Made by a program: the position numbers and the translations under genes
Shown here: one piece after another, positions 42,740 to 57,300 of the stretch
Layout: every line of letters starts with the position of its first letter
Numbering within the stretch: position 1 is the stretch's first letter
Assembly (NCBI GenBank): GCA_012295275.1
Contig: CM022665.1
Location: forward strand, 28,887,946 to 28,951,945
Reading direction: 5' to 3'
DNA from: Chrysomallon squamiferum
Taxonomy: Eukaryota > Mollusca > Gastropoda > Neomphalida > Peltospiridae
Length of the DNA: 64,000 nucleotides
Notes under the pieces: generated by a model
Database searches by the model: none
What the model was told of the DNA's origin: nothing
The model's input: only the letters and a program-made list of their open reading frames with translations

Positions 42740-43408
42740 CATATATCTATATATATTTATATATAAAGATATATAGATACAAATATATATACACAAACAC
42801 ACATTCATACGGACAGAAAAACAGAAAAACAACGCAATACGTAGCATACATAAAACACGCCAGCATACTTATAGTTAAGATAATTAAAGCTTAACGTAAT
42901 GCCAATAGGTGTGTATATATATATATATATATACATTTATCATGCAAAACTGGACACATCGCAGCATATTAATACATATACAGACGAAATTCGTGAACAT
43001 GTGGACGCATTCATATCTTCACTTACTGTATTGATTTAGTAAGCAGCAAACAAAAGATAAAATATATATAAGCTTTTTCTTCTTTTTTTTTTTTTTTTTC
43101 ATCGCTTTTAGAATATGTCGTATTTTATTACAATGGACAGTTTTAATGCTGATGAAAACAGCTATTATGAAGCTACGTTTAAACTCACATTGTGTGATTA
43201 ATTGTGAGAATGCAGTGCGAAATAAACCGTGAAGACACTTCATTAAATCGTTTTCCATTAGTAACAATAATAACACGTTATATTCTGCGTATTGTTTCCG
43301 TTACGGTTCAACATCATGGTAAATATTCTGTTTAGTTGACGCAATATCGGAGCCATTCGATTTTTGAAATTTGAAATTTATTATTGTTGTTGTTACCCGT
43401 GTTGCGGT

Positions 43409-43467
<59 letters not shown>

Positions 43468-44320
43468 TATTATGACTATTATTAGAAGTTGTAGTAGTAG
43501 TAGCAGCAGCACCAGCAGTAGCAGCAGTTAATTGTATCAGTTATTATTATGGTTGTGCTCTTTTCTTTCTTTTTCTTATGGTCATCTTCTTCTTTATGTT
43601 GTTTTTGTTATTTATGAAGGAATCATAGTCATAAAAATTTAAAATTAAAATAAAATATTGATAATTCTGAGCCAACAGCAAAAAAAACCCCAAAAGAACA
43701 CATACATATGAAATCAATATATGAAGTAATTTTACTGTTGATAATATTTCAGCATTAAAAATATCTGCGGTAACTATTCATTTATAAATCTCATTACTTT
43801 TCTGCTTTTGTTGTGCTTTATAAATTCCTTTTCTTTGTTAGACTCTGAGCGCAGAATATGGAACTTCCCTTTGTGATCAAACGAAAATAAATCTGTGCAC
43901 GAAAATATCTTGAAGGTGAAACAAAATTGTCTTCACGAAGATGAAAATAGTTAATCCAAGTAGCAGAGAATGTTGTAAACAAGTTATTTTAATTTAATAT
44001 AAGGCCGATAAAAATATAAGAATGTGTCATTCATTTCGTTCCTTCAGTCAGTACATCAGTCCCGCAATGTCTGCACATCTGATCGTTCCATGCATACACC
44101 CCCTTCATCCATTAATTCATTCATTAAAAAATATAAAAAATAAAAATAAAATAAAAATTGTTTAGGTAATTACATTAGCCAAACGTTCACTTAGGTATTA
44201 TTAATTTAACTTATAATGTATCCTATGTACAGTTTGTCTGTCTGTCTGTCTGAGTTTCAGCCTCACTCTCATACACACAGATTAGTGTATCAGCTGATTT
44301 GATATTTAAATAATTGCTAC
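42221..44320 (+). other. Gene-free microsatellite-rich DNA
   Basis: Contains (CATA)n at about 42,674-42,720 followed by (AT)n, a second (TA)n near 42,913-42,932, poly-T at 43,083-43,099 and (TTA)n at 43,411-43,475 with GTAGTAGCAGCAG at 43,490-43,530. (GTCT)n at about 44,236-44,252. No gene. Confidence 0.75.
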
Positions 44321-44321
44321 A

Positions 44322-44950
44322 CCGCCATTTTGGACTGTCAACTCCTAACAAAGGTAATCTCTGGATTTTCGCAGTTTAAAAAGTAACGGTGATAGTTTAT
44401 TGGCAACTAGGGCTTCCTGGAATGGGCTGTCTGAGAGCTATGTATTCTAATTATATCGTTCCATTTATAAAAAAAACCTGTCGTACTTTTTTCATTGTAT
44501 CTGCCCCCATCGCGACAGACATTACGTTATTTAGAAATAGTTTGTTGTGAGCTTAGACTCTAATGAAAATAGTTATCGATGACGTCATGTGTATTAGTAC
44601 AAGATTTTGTTCGCAGACGTCTAAATCCGATGATGGCCGGTCATGGCGACCTGTAATAAAACGAAAACGCCAAGTCCTCCGGGTCCTAGCCAATCGATCT
44701 GCGTGGTCTGGTCACCGTCTGCCAATTAGAGACCATTGCGACCGTTCTTGGCGCTTTGCAGTGCCGGAAGTGGTTTGTTGTAGCAGTGAAAAGGGAGACA
44801 AGAGGTAGTGATTGCAGTGAACTTGATAAAACGAACTCTTTCTTCAGTTTATTGGATTCTTCAACTCCAATTTGTAACTTCACTATAATCAAATGCTACT
44901 GATATCAAACGTTTCGAGATTCATCGGCGTTCTTCTTGTCGGCCATTTTG
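44322..44950. promoter_or_regulatory. Candidate TATA-less promoter or enhancer island
   Basis: Within about 630 bp lie a YY1-like CCGCCATTTTGG (44,322-44,333), a full CRE TGACGTCA (44,580-44,587), an ETS-like CCGGAAGT (44,764-44,771) and a second GGCCATTTTG (44,941-44,950). The DNA is clearly less AT-rich than its surroundings. These motifs commonly mark housekeeping promoters in animals. An 81-codon open frame starts within it (44,563-44,808) and is rich in Arg, but I recognise nothing in it. Orientation and target gene are unknown. Confidence 0.35.
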
Positions 44951-45239
44951 TTTTCTTGAAAGATCGAACGGACGCTTAGTGAATGTAAAGAGGAGAGATG
45001 AACGTTCCTAATTGATTTAATGATTAGGAATTGAAATGTATTAGGTAGAAACTATAAACAAAGCTTCAGGAGAAAATTACTTGGCTACAATAATATTACA
45101 CATTATTTTTAGAGATCATAGACGGGTTTGGCAAATATGCCATACAGACTAAGTCTATAAACTAATAGGAAATTTATTTTGCCTGTCTAGTTTTAAGACT
45201 GAGAAAATATTGTATGAAACTTCAGTATAGAAATAAACG

Positions 45240-45299
<60 letters not shown>

Positions 45300-47471
45300 T
45301 ATGAAGCGAGCTTCTATCTGTGAATTTTCGTTCTGTGTTTACAACATTACACTTGTACAACAGATATTATATTTCAAAAGCAGATACAGTCTATTGCTTC
45401 AAATTAATAAGCTAGAGGAATTAAAGAAGATAACATTTTAAAATATCGTACATAAAGGATGATATTTTTTTACTTAAAACAACAACAACAACAAAAAACA
45501 CCCACGGATATGGGAAAATTATTTTTCTTTTGATCAGATATTTTCAGTTTATTTTCAAAATGATTTAAACTTTGTACAGTTATAAAACGCTTACATTTAA
45601 AGATTTGGTGAACAACAAAGTTTGGCCTAGCATCGAGCACCATATATAAAAATATCTGTCATTAGATAATTCGTTCATTCCAGATAGTCAAGTAGTGTAA
45701 ACTAATTTTAAAATACAGTAATATACAAGACAATTTACATAAACGCTAGTGTGTTTGGTTCAGGATTAATTTCACGTTATTTTGTTTCACCGGAAATCAA
45801 GTAATTTAGGAGACATGGGAAATGTAACAGCTTGTTGCTCTGAGAACAAACAATATCACATGACCTACAGCTAAACAGTAACAGAAGTGAGAAAGCCAGA
45901 AAGATAAGATGGGTAACTGGGTGCATTAAAGACAAAACAAACAGTGATCGTTAGATAACGTGCCGATAAATATCCTATATTATTAATCTGTTCTTTAAAA
46001 CAGCAATATTAAACTGACGAATTAATGAATGGATAAATAAGTAAGTATGGAAATAAACAAACAAACAAAAAGACGAATGTTTGTATTTGACGAATATGAA
46101 CAATCTAGAGAAGAAAGATGAAATGAGGTGGAAAAGGGGGAAAAAAGCACCAGAGAATGAGAGAAAGAAAGAAAAAGTCAAGAAATCGAAAAAAAAAAAA
46201 AAAAAATGCTAATGTTCACGATTAGGAATCACAATTTCTTCTGCGACGTAGTTTAGGTTTTCCAAACAAACTATACAATTTTTAATAATGTTAATATCAC
46301 GAACAGCGAGATAAGTCACAACTTACATTGTCTGTTGATCAGCTTATATAATATAGGTCAGTTCGTCACGTCACGGACAGGCACGTTCTGCAGGCTGTTT
46401 CCTGGTGGACGATTCTTGTGCCTGACCACACTTCAGCAGACGTGACCAGCTGATACAGTTTGTTCTTTTTCACTTACTTTAAAATATTTTTAGTTAGCAT
46501 CAAAGAAACACTTTGTTGAAGAAGAAGAAAAAAAACAGAGAGAGAGAGAGAGAAAAAAAAGAGTAAGAGAGAAAAATTGAAAGAGAATGAGAGAAAAAAA
46601 AAAAAAAGAGAAAGAGAGAAGGAGATGGCGGTTTCGAAACCTCTTAAATAACTCTTATAACAAATTCTAGAGACTGGTTTTAAACTTGGGTGTTTGCGAT
46701 CTATCATTATTTTTCAGTCTGTGTCAATAATTATAAAGATCTACTTCGACGCTAACTGATAAAAAGGAAAAGCCGAAGAAGATAGTTTTAGAAGGTATCA
46801 TTGCTCTTGGGTTTGGGTCTGTGTGTCAATATGTCAGTGATATAATAGAAAGGACAGTTTTTAGAACTACCTACTAACCCATTAACCTCTCTTATGGACA
46901 CTCTGCTTCCGTGTGAAGTGTGTTCATGAAATACTTTACATCAGGCTGACATCAGTGTTGTACAAGATGCTAATCCTACTTGATTCTGACACAAGTATCG
47001 TGATGACTTCAGACAGCCCGCGACTCACATCGCCTCCACTTCTCCAGCTAATCCTCTAACACACTAACACTAACACTGACCTGAGCATGATTCACAACAG
47101 TTTGTTGAGACCAGCATCTTAAAATGTTTTCCTAAGTTGCATAATGAAGACTGGGTGTTGTCACCTGTGCACTTGGCTTGTAATCAAAGTTATACAGGAA
47201 AGTGTATTTGTAGTATGTTGATTTACTTCTTTCTCGTCTTCTTCTTCTTAATAATAATGACAACAGTGACAACAGTTACCGTCAAAACTCGCTAGTGTAT
47301 CCAACATTTTGCATTAGGTATGAACAGCAGCACATATATTTGTAAACCTACTGGTTAAACCAGTAATTATATCCTGAAGGCAGTTTAACTCTTTGGTAAT
47401 TACTGTTGAGAAACCATAATTTATAAGTATTTCAAAATTCGGTAAAAAGAAATTTAACAAAATAATTCTTA

Positions 47472-47507
<36 letters not shown>

Positions 47508-49400
47508 AATAAATAGAAAAGAAAAAAAGATATGGCGAGAGTAACAAGTAAAACTATTTGCATAAAGAATAAACACTGGTTAAAAACAAAATGAATTTAA
47601 ATAATGAATAGTTTTCATTCACGAGCCTTGTGTAATAAACATTATATATAATTATGTATCAAGTAAATACATAATCAGGTGGATAGCAGCAATTAGACAG
47701 TTTGTAAACACTGCTGATGTAATAATAAGTAACGTATGTTTTGATTCTACATTAAATAAACTAACCGATAAAGCGAGAATTGTGTTGACTTATTTTCATA
47801 ATAATTTTTTAGCGTAATATTTACAAGGCAACATAGCCAACCATATGTTTGTCGTAGGAAATATCGAAATGGACTGGAATCAGAATCTAACTAAGTGTTA
47901 ACAAGATCCAGAATATTTCACGCAATCGAAACAGAGACAGAAATACTGTTTCGGAACGGTCAGCGGAATTCGGACAAATACACAATCCGATTTAAAGCCG
48001 CGTGACAGTTACAATCAATCAAAGATGGTCGTCATCCAATATACTTATTGACTTTTCAGGTTCAGCTGTCTAACGAGCAAATGAGAGCCTGCATAACACA
48101 GCCAGCCGAGCGAATGACGTGAAACTCCAATCTAACACGCAGCTCCTAAGTTTGTTGTTTCTGGTTTTTGGTTTAACAGTTATTTTTTTCAGTGTGATTA
48201 ATGGTTTGTTTCTGTTTTCTCTCAGAGTTTTCAGTTTTATTTTGAAAGAGGGTAAACGAAGTTCAATGGTGAATAAGGAATTACAAGAGAAATACGAAAT
48301 AAAAGGAAATATCAAAACGACTCCCAAATAAAAATAATGAACGTTTTATTTTTAATGTATTATTCGAGCAGACCACTCTGCCATTCCACTGTCAACATCA
48401 GCATTGTTAACTGTAGTAGCAGTCGAGAATTCATGATTTTATTTGCTCTACTGACAACCATCAAAAATATTAAAAAAAATAAAACAGCTATGGCAACTTT
48501 AAAATAATGATATAAATATGTAATAAGCAGTTAAACAAATATAATAAAAATAACATAAGATTTAACATACATAGAAATATTAAGAAAAACATCAAACGAC
48601 AGTAATAAAATAGCACATGAAACATAGCTTAGGAACCGAAATTAATGAGTAACGTTATATATTTTCGATTTTTGTGGCTGATATAAAATTACATTTCGTC
48701 ATTAGAACGATTATCTACGAACTGCTGCTTCGAAATGAAAAATGGAGGTCAAAGTTTCCATGGCGTAGTAGCTCTTCGTAAGAGGATGATACCAAGAAAA
48801 CGTCAAATGTCAGTGACTTACACAGATAATCCCATTTATCATCCGGCTCGTAACTGGCAACCGCATCTCTCAAACCAGGTCACACTAGTTTTTGTAAAGA
48901 CTGGAGTTTCGTTTTACGTAATTAAAAATAAAATATTTTACCACTGCAAAAAAAAAAAAAATAACAGCAACAAACAAACAGTAATTTAACCAGTTTTAGC
49001 ATGCTTTTCATAACGTGACAGTATGCTTTTCTGTTTTCATTAAAAAATACATAATGAAAAGTTTAAGAATATTCGAGACCTTTTTTGATTTTAGAAGAAG
49101 AGGTGAAAAAGTTTAAGAAAAAGAAGAAGAAAGATAATGGTGAATAATTAGAAGATTAAGAAACTTTCTATCAGTCTGGGGCTTTTGGTACTGAAGAGTA
49201 CAGAACAAAGGGAAAGAACCACGATGATGAGTTGAAGAAGTACATTTATTATAATTATAATTAAATACTATAACTAATCCCGATTTGTTTCTTTTCTTCT
49301 CATTTTGGCTTTGAAAAGAACCCTTCGATTTACTAGTTAAATCAGGTACTTCATTTAAGAAACTTCGAAAAGATGAAAAGACCAAGACTTTGGACATTTG
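44951..49400 (+). other. Gene-free DNA
   Basis: Contains (AAT)n at 45,240-45,299, a GA-rich zone at 46,520-46,625 and (TA)n at about 47,477-47,504. Moderately complex islands lie at about 46,340-46,460, 46,800-47,220 and 47,850-48,130. A short sequence at 48,706-48,783 recurs at 50,168-50,250. No gene is supported. Confidence 0.6.
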
Positions 49401-49994
49401 CAATAATAGAAAACATCATCCTCTGCGGGCCATCAAAACCTGTAAATTTGAAAGCATTGTCCATCTTGAAAAAAAGGTCCTAGACTTCCCCCACGGCGGT
49501 TTGTTCTTTGATTAATCTAGCTTACTCTTGTAATAGATGGTCAGTTCGGGTTGTTAGCGGCACACACAGAGAATTCGCGCGCACCGGAGGCTGGTAATTA
49601 ACGACGTCCATAATAATAATATAAAGGATCTAAGAGCGAATTAATCAGAATCACCGACGACCAAAGTCTAGCTGGTGGTCTGTTCCGTAAGAGGTGATTA
49701 GATGGACATCAACATGGTCAATAGCTTTTAAGATATTTTTCAGTTGACCAAGATCTTTGATCTTCTAGTAGTTTGAGATTTCATCTCTCGGATGTCTATT
49801 AGTCCTGGAATCGTGGAGAGGACTGGACACACTCGTGGACAGTCTTTGAGAGCAGCATCAAACAGATCTGATCATGTTAGTCCGTTTGCTGTTTTTAAAC
49901 TGATCATCTTGTTAGAAATAAATGTACAATGTCGTTATCGTTTTTAACGTCACGCACACTTTACTGGCCTCAGTTATTTTGGTCACGGGAAATA

Positions 49995-50025
<31 letters not shown>

Positions 50026-52430
50026 TTTAAATTGCGAAGATAATTAAAATAAAGTTATCAGTTGAAAATAAAGAAATCACATAACATATCAATAAAATAA
50101 ATCATTAGTACGTGTTCTTGCAGATCTTTTGTTTTATACGTGCTAAAAAAATCAGAAATTAAAACAATCATCTATGATCTGCTGCTTCGAAATGAAAAAA
50201 AAAAAAAAAAAAAGTGGTAGTCAAAGTTCCATGGAGGAACGTTTCGTAAGTCAAGTTAAAAAAAAAAAAAAAAAAATCATTTACTATTATGAACGATTAT
50301 TTATAATTTAAAACTGTTACTGCTACAAATATAGCACTAAATATTTCAAAATGTTTATCTTGTACATAGATCTGGTTTGAAATCTTACATAGTAATTTTA
50401 AATTGCTATTACTACATATACTATAGCCATTCCCCTTTATATCGTCACAGTGACATATATTCTGGTGACGTTTTCCTTCCCCCAGGAGCATTTTTATCAA
50501 TAATTTCCTTTACCGTAAAAAAAAAAAAAAAAAAAAATTCTCTGGCATCGCAGTATCACACACAAGATTTCAAATAAAAGAACAACATATTCCATTTCGT
50601 ATGTCACTTTTATCCCACTACATATTTCGTATCAGTGCGTAGCAAATTAAAATTCCAAGTGCACAATTATGTATATTATACAAATAATTATCTAAACATT
50701 TGGGAATAACCATGTACTTTATCAGTATGTTCTTTTCTGTCTTCATATTTTACTATCAAATACCTTATAAGTTAGGTATATTCTTTTGTGCAGTGTATGA
50801 CGATTTCATTATTTTCGTGTCTAAGTGGTGTTTGCATCTCGGTGAATAGATATCCCAAGTATATCTATTTCTGTAGTTCTCGTTATTTTTATGTAAACGT
50901 TTGATCACTGAATATCTTCAGTGTTAAAGTGGTCTGTTTGTAAGTGTGTCCTCCAGCAGCTAGACAGATATGAGAAAATAACTCCACTTTTGTTATTGCG
51001 TTAATAGCCCGAGGAGGCGAGTCTCTTCAGAGTCGCATATAACAACGCAGTGTAACATAACTTTTCTTTTTCAAAGTCGTTTTCAAATAAAGACACAGTC
51101 GTCAGAAAATAAAACTGCTTATTTGACAAATAAAATGTCAACATTTCTCAGCAGTAATTTAATTTTCGAAATATGTAATTTGTTTATCCTTTTTTTTTTT
51201 TTTTTATTTTATTGCATTTTTATTTTATTTATTTATTTATTTTTTAAGTTATGTTTTGTAAAAAAAAAAAAAGAACGTTTATATTATTCGCTGATTAAAA
51301 ATGTGAGAAATTATTTAACCATTACTTCATTCCTTTAAACAAAAAGTGCGTGCTGAAAAGATCTTTGCTAAAAATTACACATTATAATACATCTTCATAT
51401 TTTAAGATACTGTTATGTGTTTGAAATTCTGATTTGCCGTTTTACGAATAGTTGTGTGATTTGTGTAATATTTTAAAACATCTCAGACAGCATACTGAGG
51501 ACACAATAAAACATTTATATTTAGTATTTTGTTAGTGAAAACCTGTAACTGAAATAATTTCATAATATTCCAACATTCGTAAATTAGCATTGTACATAAC
51601 ATAATAGTTGATATATAATTTTTTAATCAGAGATCAAGTTGCATTGTAATTGTTTTAAATATCGTAGACTTAAGTTTGGTATCACTCACATCGCTAGGTC
51701 TGCGTAGTCGCAAAGAAATGTTTAGTTAAATATCATAGCAATTCTTCTTCAGTCTGGCGTTCAGAAACCTCTTTAATAAACATCTTAAAAATTATAAATT
51801 TTGAATTTTTTTCTCCTGCTGGAGTCGTTAGATAAGATCTTTATAGGATCAAACTGAGAAAATTACGAATACATGACATTTTTATTGCTAACTTGAAAGT
51901 ATTATTTCATGAATATCGGATTCGGTGTGCAAGGTCAACTTTTTATAATTACTGCAACATTGTAGAAACCATTAATTAACGTACTGAAGTTCAAAAAACA
52001 TATATATATATATATTAAAATAAAGAGAATAAGATTCACGTTGGATAAAAAACTGAAAAAGAAACAAAACTTTTAATTCTGCCATAGATGGAAAAAAAAG
52101 TGCGTGACATAATGATATTATTTTTCGCCTCCAAGTGATCAAATTCAATTACATTTTCTCCTAAACTTTTTTTTTTTATTAGTAACAGTAATTAAATTCC
52201 ACGAAACTTCCTCTTCATCTGTTTTACTGGCGATAATCAACACTGTTTCATTGAAAGAAAACCTATTTATTCTTTTATTATTTATCTTCACGACTTGGAC
52301 ATCTGTCATTTACAACTGACATGGATACTAAAACACTAGTATTATTGTTCTCTTTTTTCCTAAATTAGTGGTCAAAAGGACATATAGGATATCTTTCTGA
52401 GATCACGATAAAACATTCTTTTTATTTCAT
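49401..52430 (+). other. Gene-free DNA with an island at 49.4-49.9 kb
   Basis: The island has near-average composition, with GGTAATTAACGACGTCC (about 49,592-49,608) and other TAATTA/ATTAATC cores that homeodomain proteins can bind. The rest is AT-rich with poly-A or poly-T at 49,996-50,015, 50,195-50,212, 50,260-50,276, 50,517-50,537 and 51,190-51,205. Confidence 0.55.
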
Positions 52431-53200
52431 TCTGGGGTCATTCTGTTCGGTCATGGTCACTCGCGTTATAACCTAACCGGCTGTAGTCAGTGAGACAGAA
52501 AGAGAGAGAGAGAGAGAGAGAAAAACAAAAAAAATGAGAGGTACATCTGGGGTCAAGGATATCAACTGTTAGATGACAGACAACGAATCATCAACGTATA
52601 ATGGGACAATGGTTTTTAAAACATGGGATAATTCTCCGTCCTTTTATCGCCTCTGTGACCTGGTCACCGTGGCCGACCTCTGGTAAAACCAAGATGATCT
52701 CTTTTGTGGTTCACCGCAGGCCACAAAACCATATCAGCAATAAGTTCACACAAAAATGTCTACTAATTTTACTTCTGAAAGACATGTTCTGACAATGCAG
52801 TTAAAAAAAAAAAAAAAAAAAAAAAACTGGTATGTGTGACCCGGTGAGGCCACATGGGCGGATTACTTCCCTTATGACCACTCTCCTGTTTGCGCATTGA
52901 ACTATTGCTGATAGCTAGCTCACTGCAGTGAAAGAACATAATAGTAAAAAATACTGTCACTAACTGTGAGAAAATAAGGTGAAAAAAATGAAGGTAAACA
53001 AAAGGCTGAGAAAAAACGTCTCTCCTGTGTATTTTTTGACACCGATGACTTGTTTTTTAACATCGTGACCTCAGGTCACGGTGTTCCCAGACTTCCGATG
53101 TGAACGGCATTTTCAGTTTCCAATCTCCCAATCTATTTGACGTAGTGTTTGATCCTAAAAGTAAAGAATAATTTATTTGAATGAAATAAACTTTTACCCT
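52431..53200. promoter_or_regulatory. Candidate regulatory island with GGTCAC palindromes
   Basis: GTGACC-T-GGTCAC at 52,655-52,667 and GTGACC-TCA-GGTCAC at 53,065-53,079 are inverted nuclear-receptor-like half sites. TTTGTGGTT and CCACAAAACC (about 52,699-52,729) resemble Runx sites. A poly-A run (52,802-52,826) splits the island. Function is inferred from motifs only. Confidence 0.3.
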
Positions 53201-53271
53201 TTTCTTTTCCGTTGATTACTTAGTGAAAAAGAATGAAGAAAATTATTAAGAAAAAAGTGGAAAGTCTATAA

Positions 53272-53307
<36 letters not shown>

Positions 53308-54222
53308 AATAAAATAAAATAAAAAGAACAAAAATATAAATCCTAATTAGATAAAAATGAAGCCGTTATTTTTTGAATTCTAAAAATAAAAAGATTTTTT
53401 CTGTATAAAAAATAGTTTGTAAAAAAAAAAAAGATGAAGAAATCTCCGTTGTACTAGTTCTGAAGAAAATTTTGATCTTTAATAGCTTGAAAATAAACGG
53501 AAGAATAAACGGTAATGTCGTAATTCTTAATTTTACAATTTTATTTTAAAATCTGTTAAATGCAAACATTTGATAAGAAAAATGAATAAAGAAAAATAGT
53601 ATAAAAACAAAAGAAGAAGACTATCAATCAAAAACTAATAATTATAAATCAATAACAATAACAACAACAACAACAACAACAACAATAATAATAGTAATAA
53701 TAAAAATTATAATACTAATAATTATAACCATTGTTAATAAATGGTAATAACATCATATTCATTTCACAATAACATAATGCTTTCATTTGTGTATGGCTTC
53801 TTTTAATCGCATTACTAACGAAAATCGAACAACTGTAAAAGAAGAGACAAAAAGTGAAAAAAAAAAAAAAAAAAAAAAAAAAGATTAAATCATCTGAGAG
53901 ACAAGGAAGATTAAACGAGCACACTTCGCAAGAAAAGATCAATACTGATAAAACATGCTAACGACATCCTTGACCTCGCCATGTTTTTCTTCTTCGTCAA
54001 CTGCAACGTAAAAATGCATGTATCTTCGTGACAGGCACTTGCGGTCACCGTTCTCATAACGACGCGCGCGTGTTTTTCTGTAACGTATCTATTTCCATTT
54101 TAATTTAAGTTTTTTTTTCTTAAAATTATTATGATGATGCTTCAGCTACTCAATCAGTGTGTCTAATGACTTTTTGTCAGGCTCACAACTTGTGCCACCT
54201 ACACTGATATGTAATTTATGTG

Positions 54223-54225
<3 letters not shown>
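53201..54225 (+). other. Gene-free AT-rich DNA
   Basis: Contains poly-T at 53,274-53,299, a CAA/AAT tract at 53,654-53,702 and poly-A at 53,858-53,882. No gene. Confidence 0.75.

Positions 54226-54304
<79 letters not shown>
54226..54304 (+). repeat. (GA)n microsatellite
   Basis: A perfect GA tract of about 39 units. Confidence 0.98.
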
Positions 54305-54306
<2 letters not shown>

Positions 54307-57300
54307 CGGACGCCGAGAGGATGGAAATGACTAAATGATTGAAAATTTATAGCAAAAAGCAAAATATATCTATCAGTATACATTTAAACTGTTATTTCTA
54401 GATAGAAAAAAATAATAATATTCTTGAAATCGACGAAGTCTTTTTCCTGAATAAAATTTTTATAAACAAAACAAACAAAAAGCGCAAGCTCCCCCCCAAA
54501 AAAACCCCAAACAAACAGAAAAAAAGAAAAAGAAAAAGAAATATTTTCATAACAAAAAACAAACAAATTAACAAACATAAAAAAAGAGAAGAAACTGAAA
54601 CGGTAAAAAGTTTAATAATATTGTATATTAAATAATTTTATTTTATGTAAATTTATTCCGGTATCAAACAAACAAACAAACAAATGTTGTTTATTATTTT
54701 TCTCTGTTTATCAATAATCAGGATGGTCATACCCTGTGTAATTAGCTGTGTTGTACTTCAGTATCGCTGCTGTGTTACTGATCACAGAGTACTGTTAAAC
54801 TCATGTTATTTTTATTCGCTTTTATTCTTCTTATTTGTTGTTGGTTGTTGTTTTTTTGCTAGTGCAATTTTCTTTTTTCGTGCCACGTGACCTCGTATGA
54901 CATTTAGTTTTTTCTTTCTTCTGTTTTTATTTCGTTTCTGATTTCCGCGCACCAAGTTATCGATCATACATTTCTATGAACGGCGATGGGAGATGAGTTA
55001 CAGCCAATCACTGACAGTGACCGAAAACGAATAATTCAATAAACAAGTGTTTTACGTGAAACGATGGCATTAAACATTCATCTCGCTAAAGCGTGATCAT
55101 CAACCAGAGCGGCCAGTTCGTGCAGTGCGTAGTCGCCTCCGTCTTCTTCACTTTTTATTATACTTTATCTTTTACTCATCGATCGTAGATGAACATTTGC
55201 GCAGATACGTATATACAGTTTTGCTTTTAACCTGAAGTAGGGATGGAGATGGGAACGGCAGCAACTTGTGTCTTTTGTTATCGCTGTTGTGTTATTGTGA
55301 TAATTATATTTTTAAACCACAAACTCGCACTATGTAACCTTACGCCAGACGATAATTGGTAAACAGAACATGATTCCTGAAGTTAACGCCTTTTTTTTTT
55401 TTTTTTTTTTTTTTTTGATGCTTTTTAATACTCTAGTAAATCTGATTGAAACATATGTGCTTATCGTAACTGAATCTTAATAGCAAGCTTAACTAGGCAA
55501 CAACTTATTACAAGGTCCATGACAGAGCATATATATTTAACTTATTATTATTATTATTATTATTATTAATTTGTTTTCTTTTCGTTCTACTTCTTACAAA
55601 TTTTATAGTAAAGAGTTAAAAATAAAAATAAGACAGTAGAGTATTAAAAAATATGTAGACGCGCCGACACTTATTTTTATGTAACAGTTCATCATCTTGT
55701 ACATGGCGGACGTCCTCATGTTTATTCTAGTGTCGTCTACACGAAGACGTCTGTTTTTAGTTTTTTTATTATAATAAAATTAATAAAACAAGAAGACTGA
55801 ATTCAACAAACTGTCAATAAAAGATGAGCGAAGCCAAGGGCAGATTCAGTATCACAGACAGAAGAGTGATCTAGACTCTGAAATGTTATATTATTACAAA
55901 TATAAAACTATCAAGAATATTATATATATATATAAGTAACAATTTTATAACAATAAATAATAAAAGATAAATTGGAAGTTTGCAGAACATACGCACACTA
56001 TTTCATTGTATTATAAAAGAAACCTTTAAATATTTTTTTCGTGAAATATACACCTACAATTATTAATGCAAAAGCCGCAAATTAGCCGAATCCATAATGT
56101 TTGTTCATAAACAGAGTGATAACACACAGCTACTGTCCTTTTTAAAATTACATTACGTGGCCACTGACCGGTTAACAGCTTCTAAAACACTGCGGACGCA
56201 TATGGCAATGGCTTCATGAACGTCACGTTTTTTCTGTTTGTTTTTTTTTCTTAAATTTTTATCACGTTTTAATTAAAGATAATACCTCGCCATCAGAATT
56301 ATGTAGAAATATGACAGATATAGTAGAGGCAATAATAATAGGATGGCCGCAGTGGCAAAGCTGAGAGAAGGCACTGAACGTAAATGGAAATGAGATGAGA
56401 TTAAGAATGTAATAATTGGCGTGTAAAAAAAAAAAAAAATTATGCTTTCTACACTGAAAGCAATATCAGTGTCCATTTAATTATTTTTAAAAATCAGATT
56501 AATTTTGGAAATGCGGTATTGATGACTGATTTCGTTAAAATTGACTTTGTGTTTGACTGTAAGAAACATTTTGATAGATTTGAAAGATGCAGTAAGCAGC
56601 GAAACAGTGGACTGAGGAATGGTTTTAACAGACAGGACACACACATTGTATACAGATGAGTAATGGAATATCCTGCTGATTCACTGAAATGATGTAATCC
56701 TCGGTTCACTGCGAATCAGACAGCTTAGGATTTTCTTCTCACCAGCAACACGACCGAAGACTAGGAGAGATTAACCTTCATTTTACCATTGTTTCTGGAG
56801 ACAATAAAATTAATTAACTAACTGCATTGTGTTACATAAATAATAATTATTTTTTATTTTTTTTTTTTTTTTTTTTTTATTTTATAAAACACGAAGGTTC
56901 TTTTAAAAAAGTTGAATGGTGAAATTGCATTCTTTTTTCCTTCTCTTATTATAAGAATAAGTCAACAACTTCAAATATATATAAGGAAAACAAAATTAAA
57001 TAAATAAATAAGATAGAAAGAAAAACAAAAAAACCCTTACGTTATTCAGGGGACTAACCTGACTTGGACACTGTAATTTATAATATTATTTAAGTGATTG
57101 TCATAAACACACTACTTGACAGGGTAATAACCTTTATTATTTTATGACCACAGAAAGTAAAGTATATGTCATAATAACCGGACGAAAGTGTATCTGTTTT
57201 TATACCCTGTCAATATTTTAGATTTTTGTAATCTGTTTAGCTAATTAAGCATCACGGTCTATCTCCATTTCCATCTCTGTATATCTGTCTCTCTATATCG

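Noticed and set aside
55703-55777. Small ATGGCGGACGTC... frame with a hydrophobic, Arg-containing peptide
   Set aside because: Only about 24 codons with no supporting context; too short to call.
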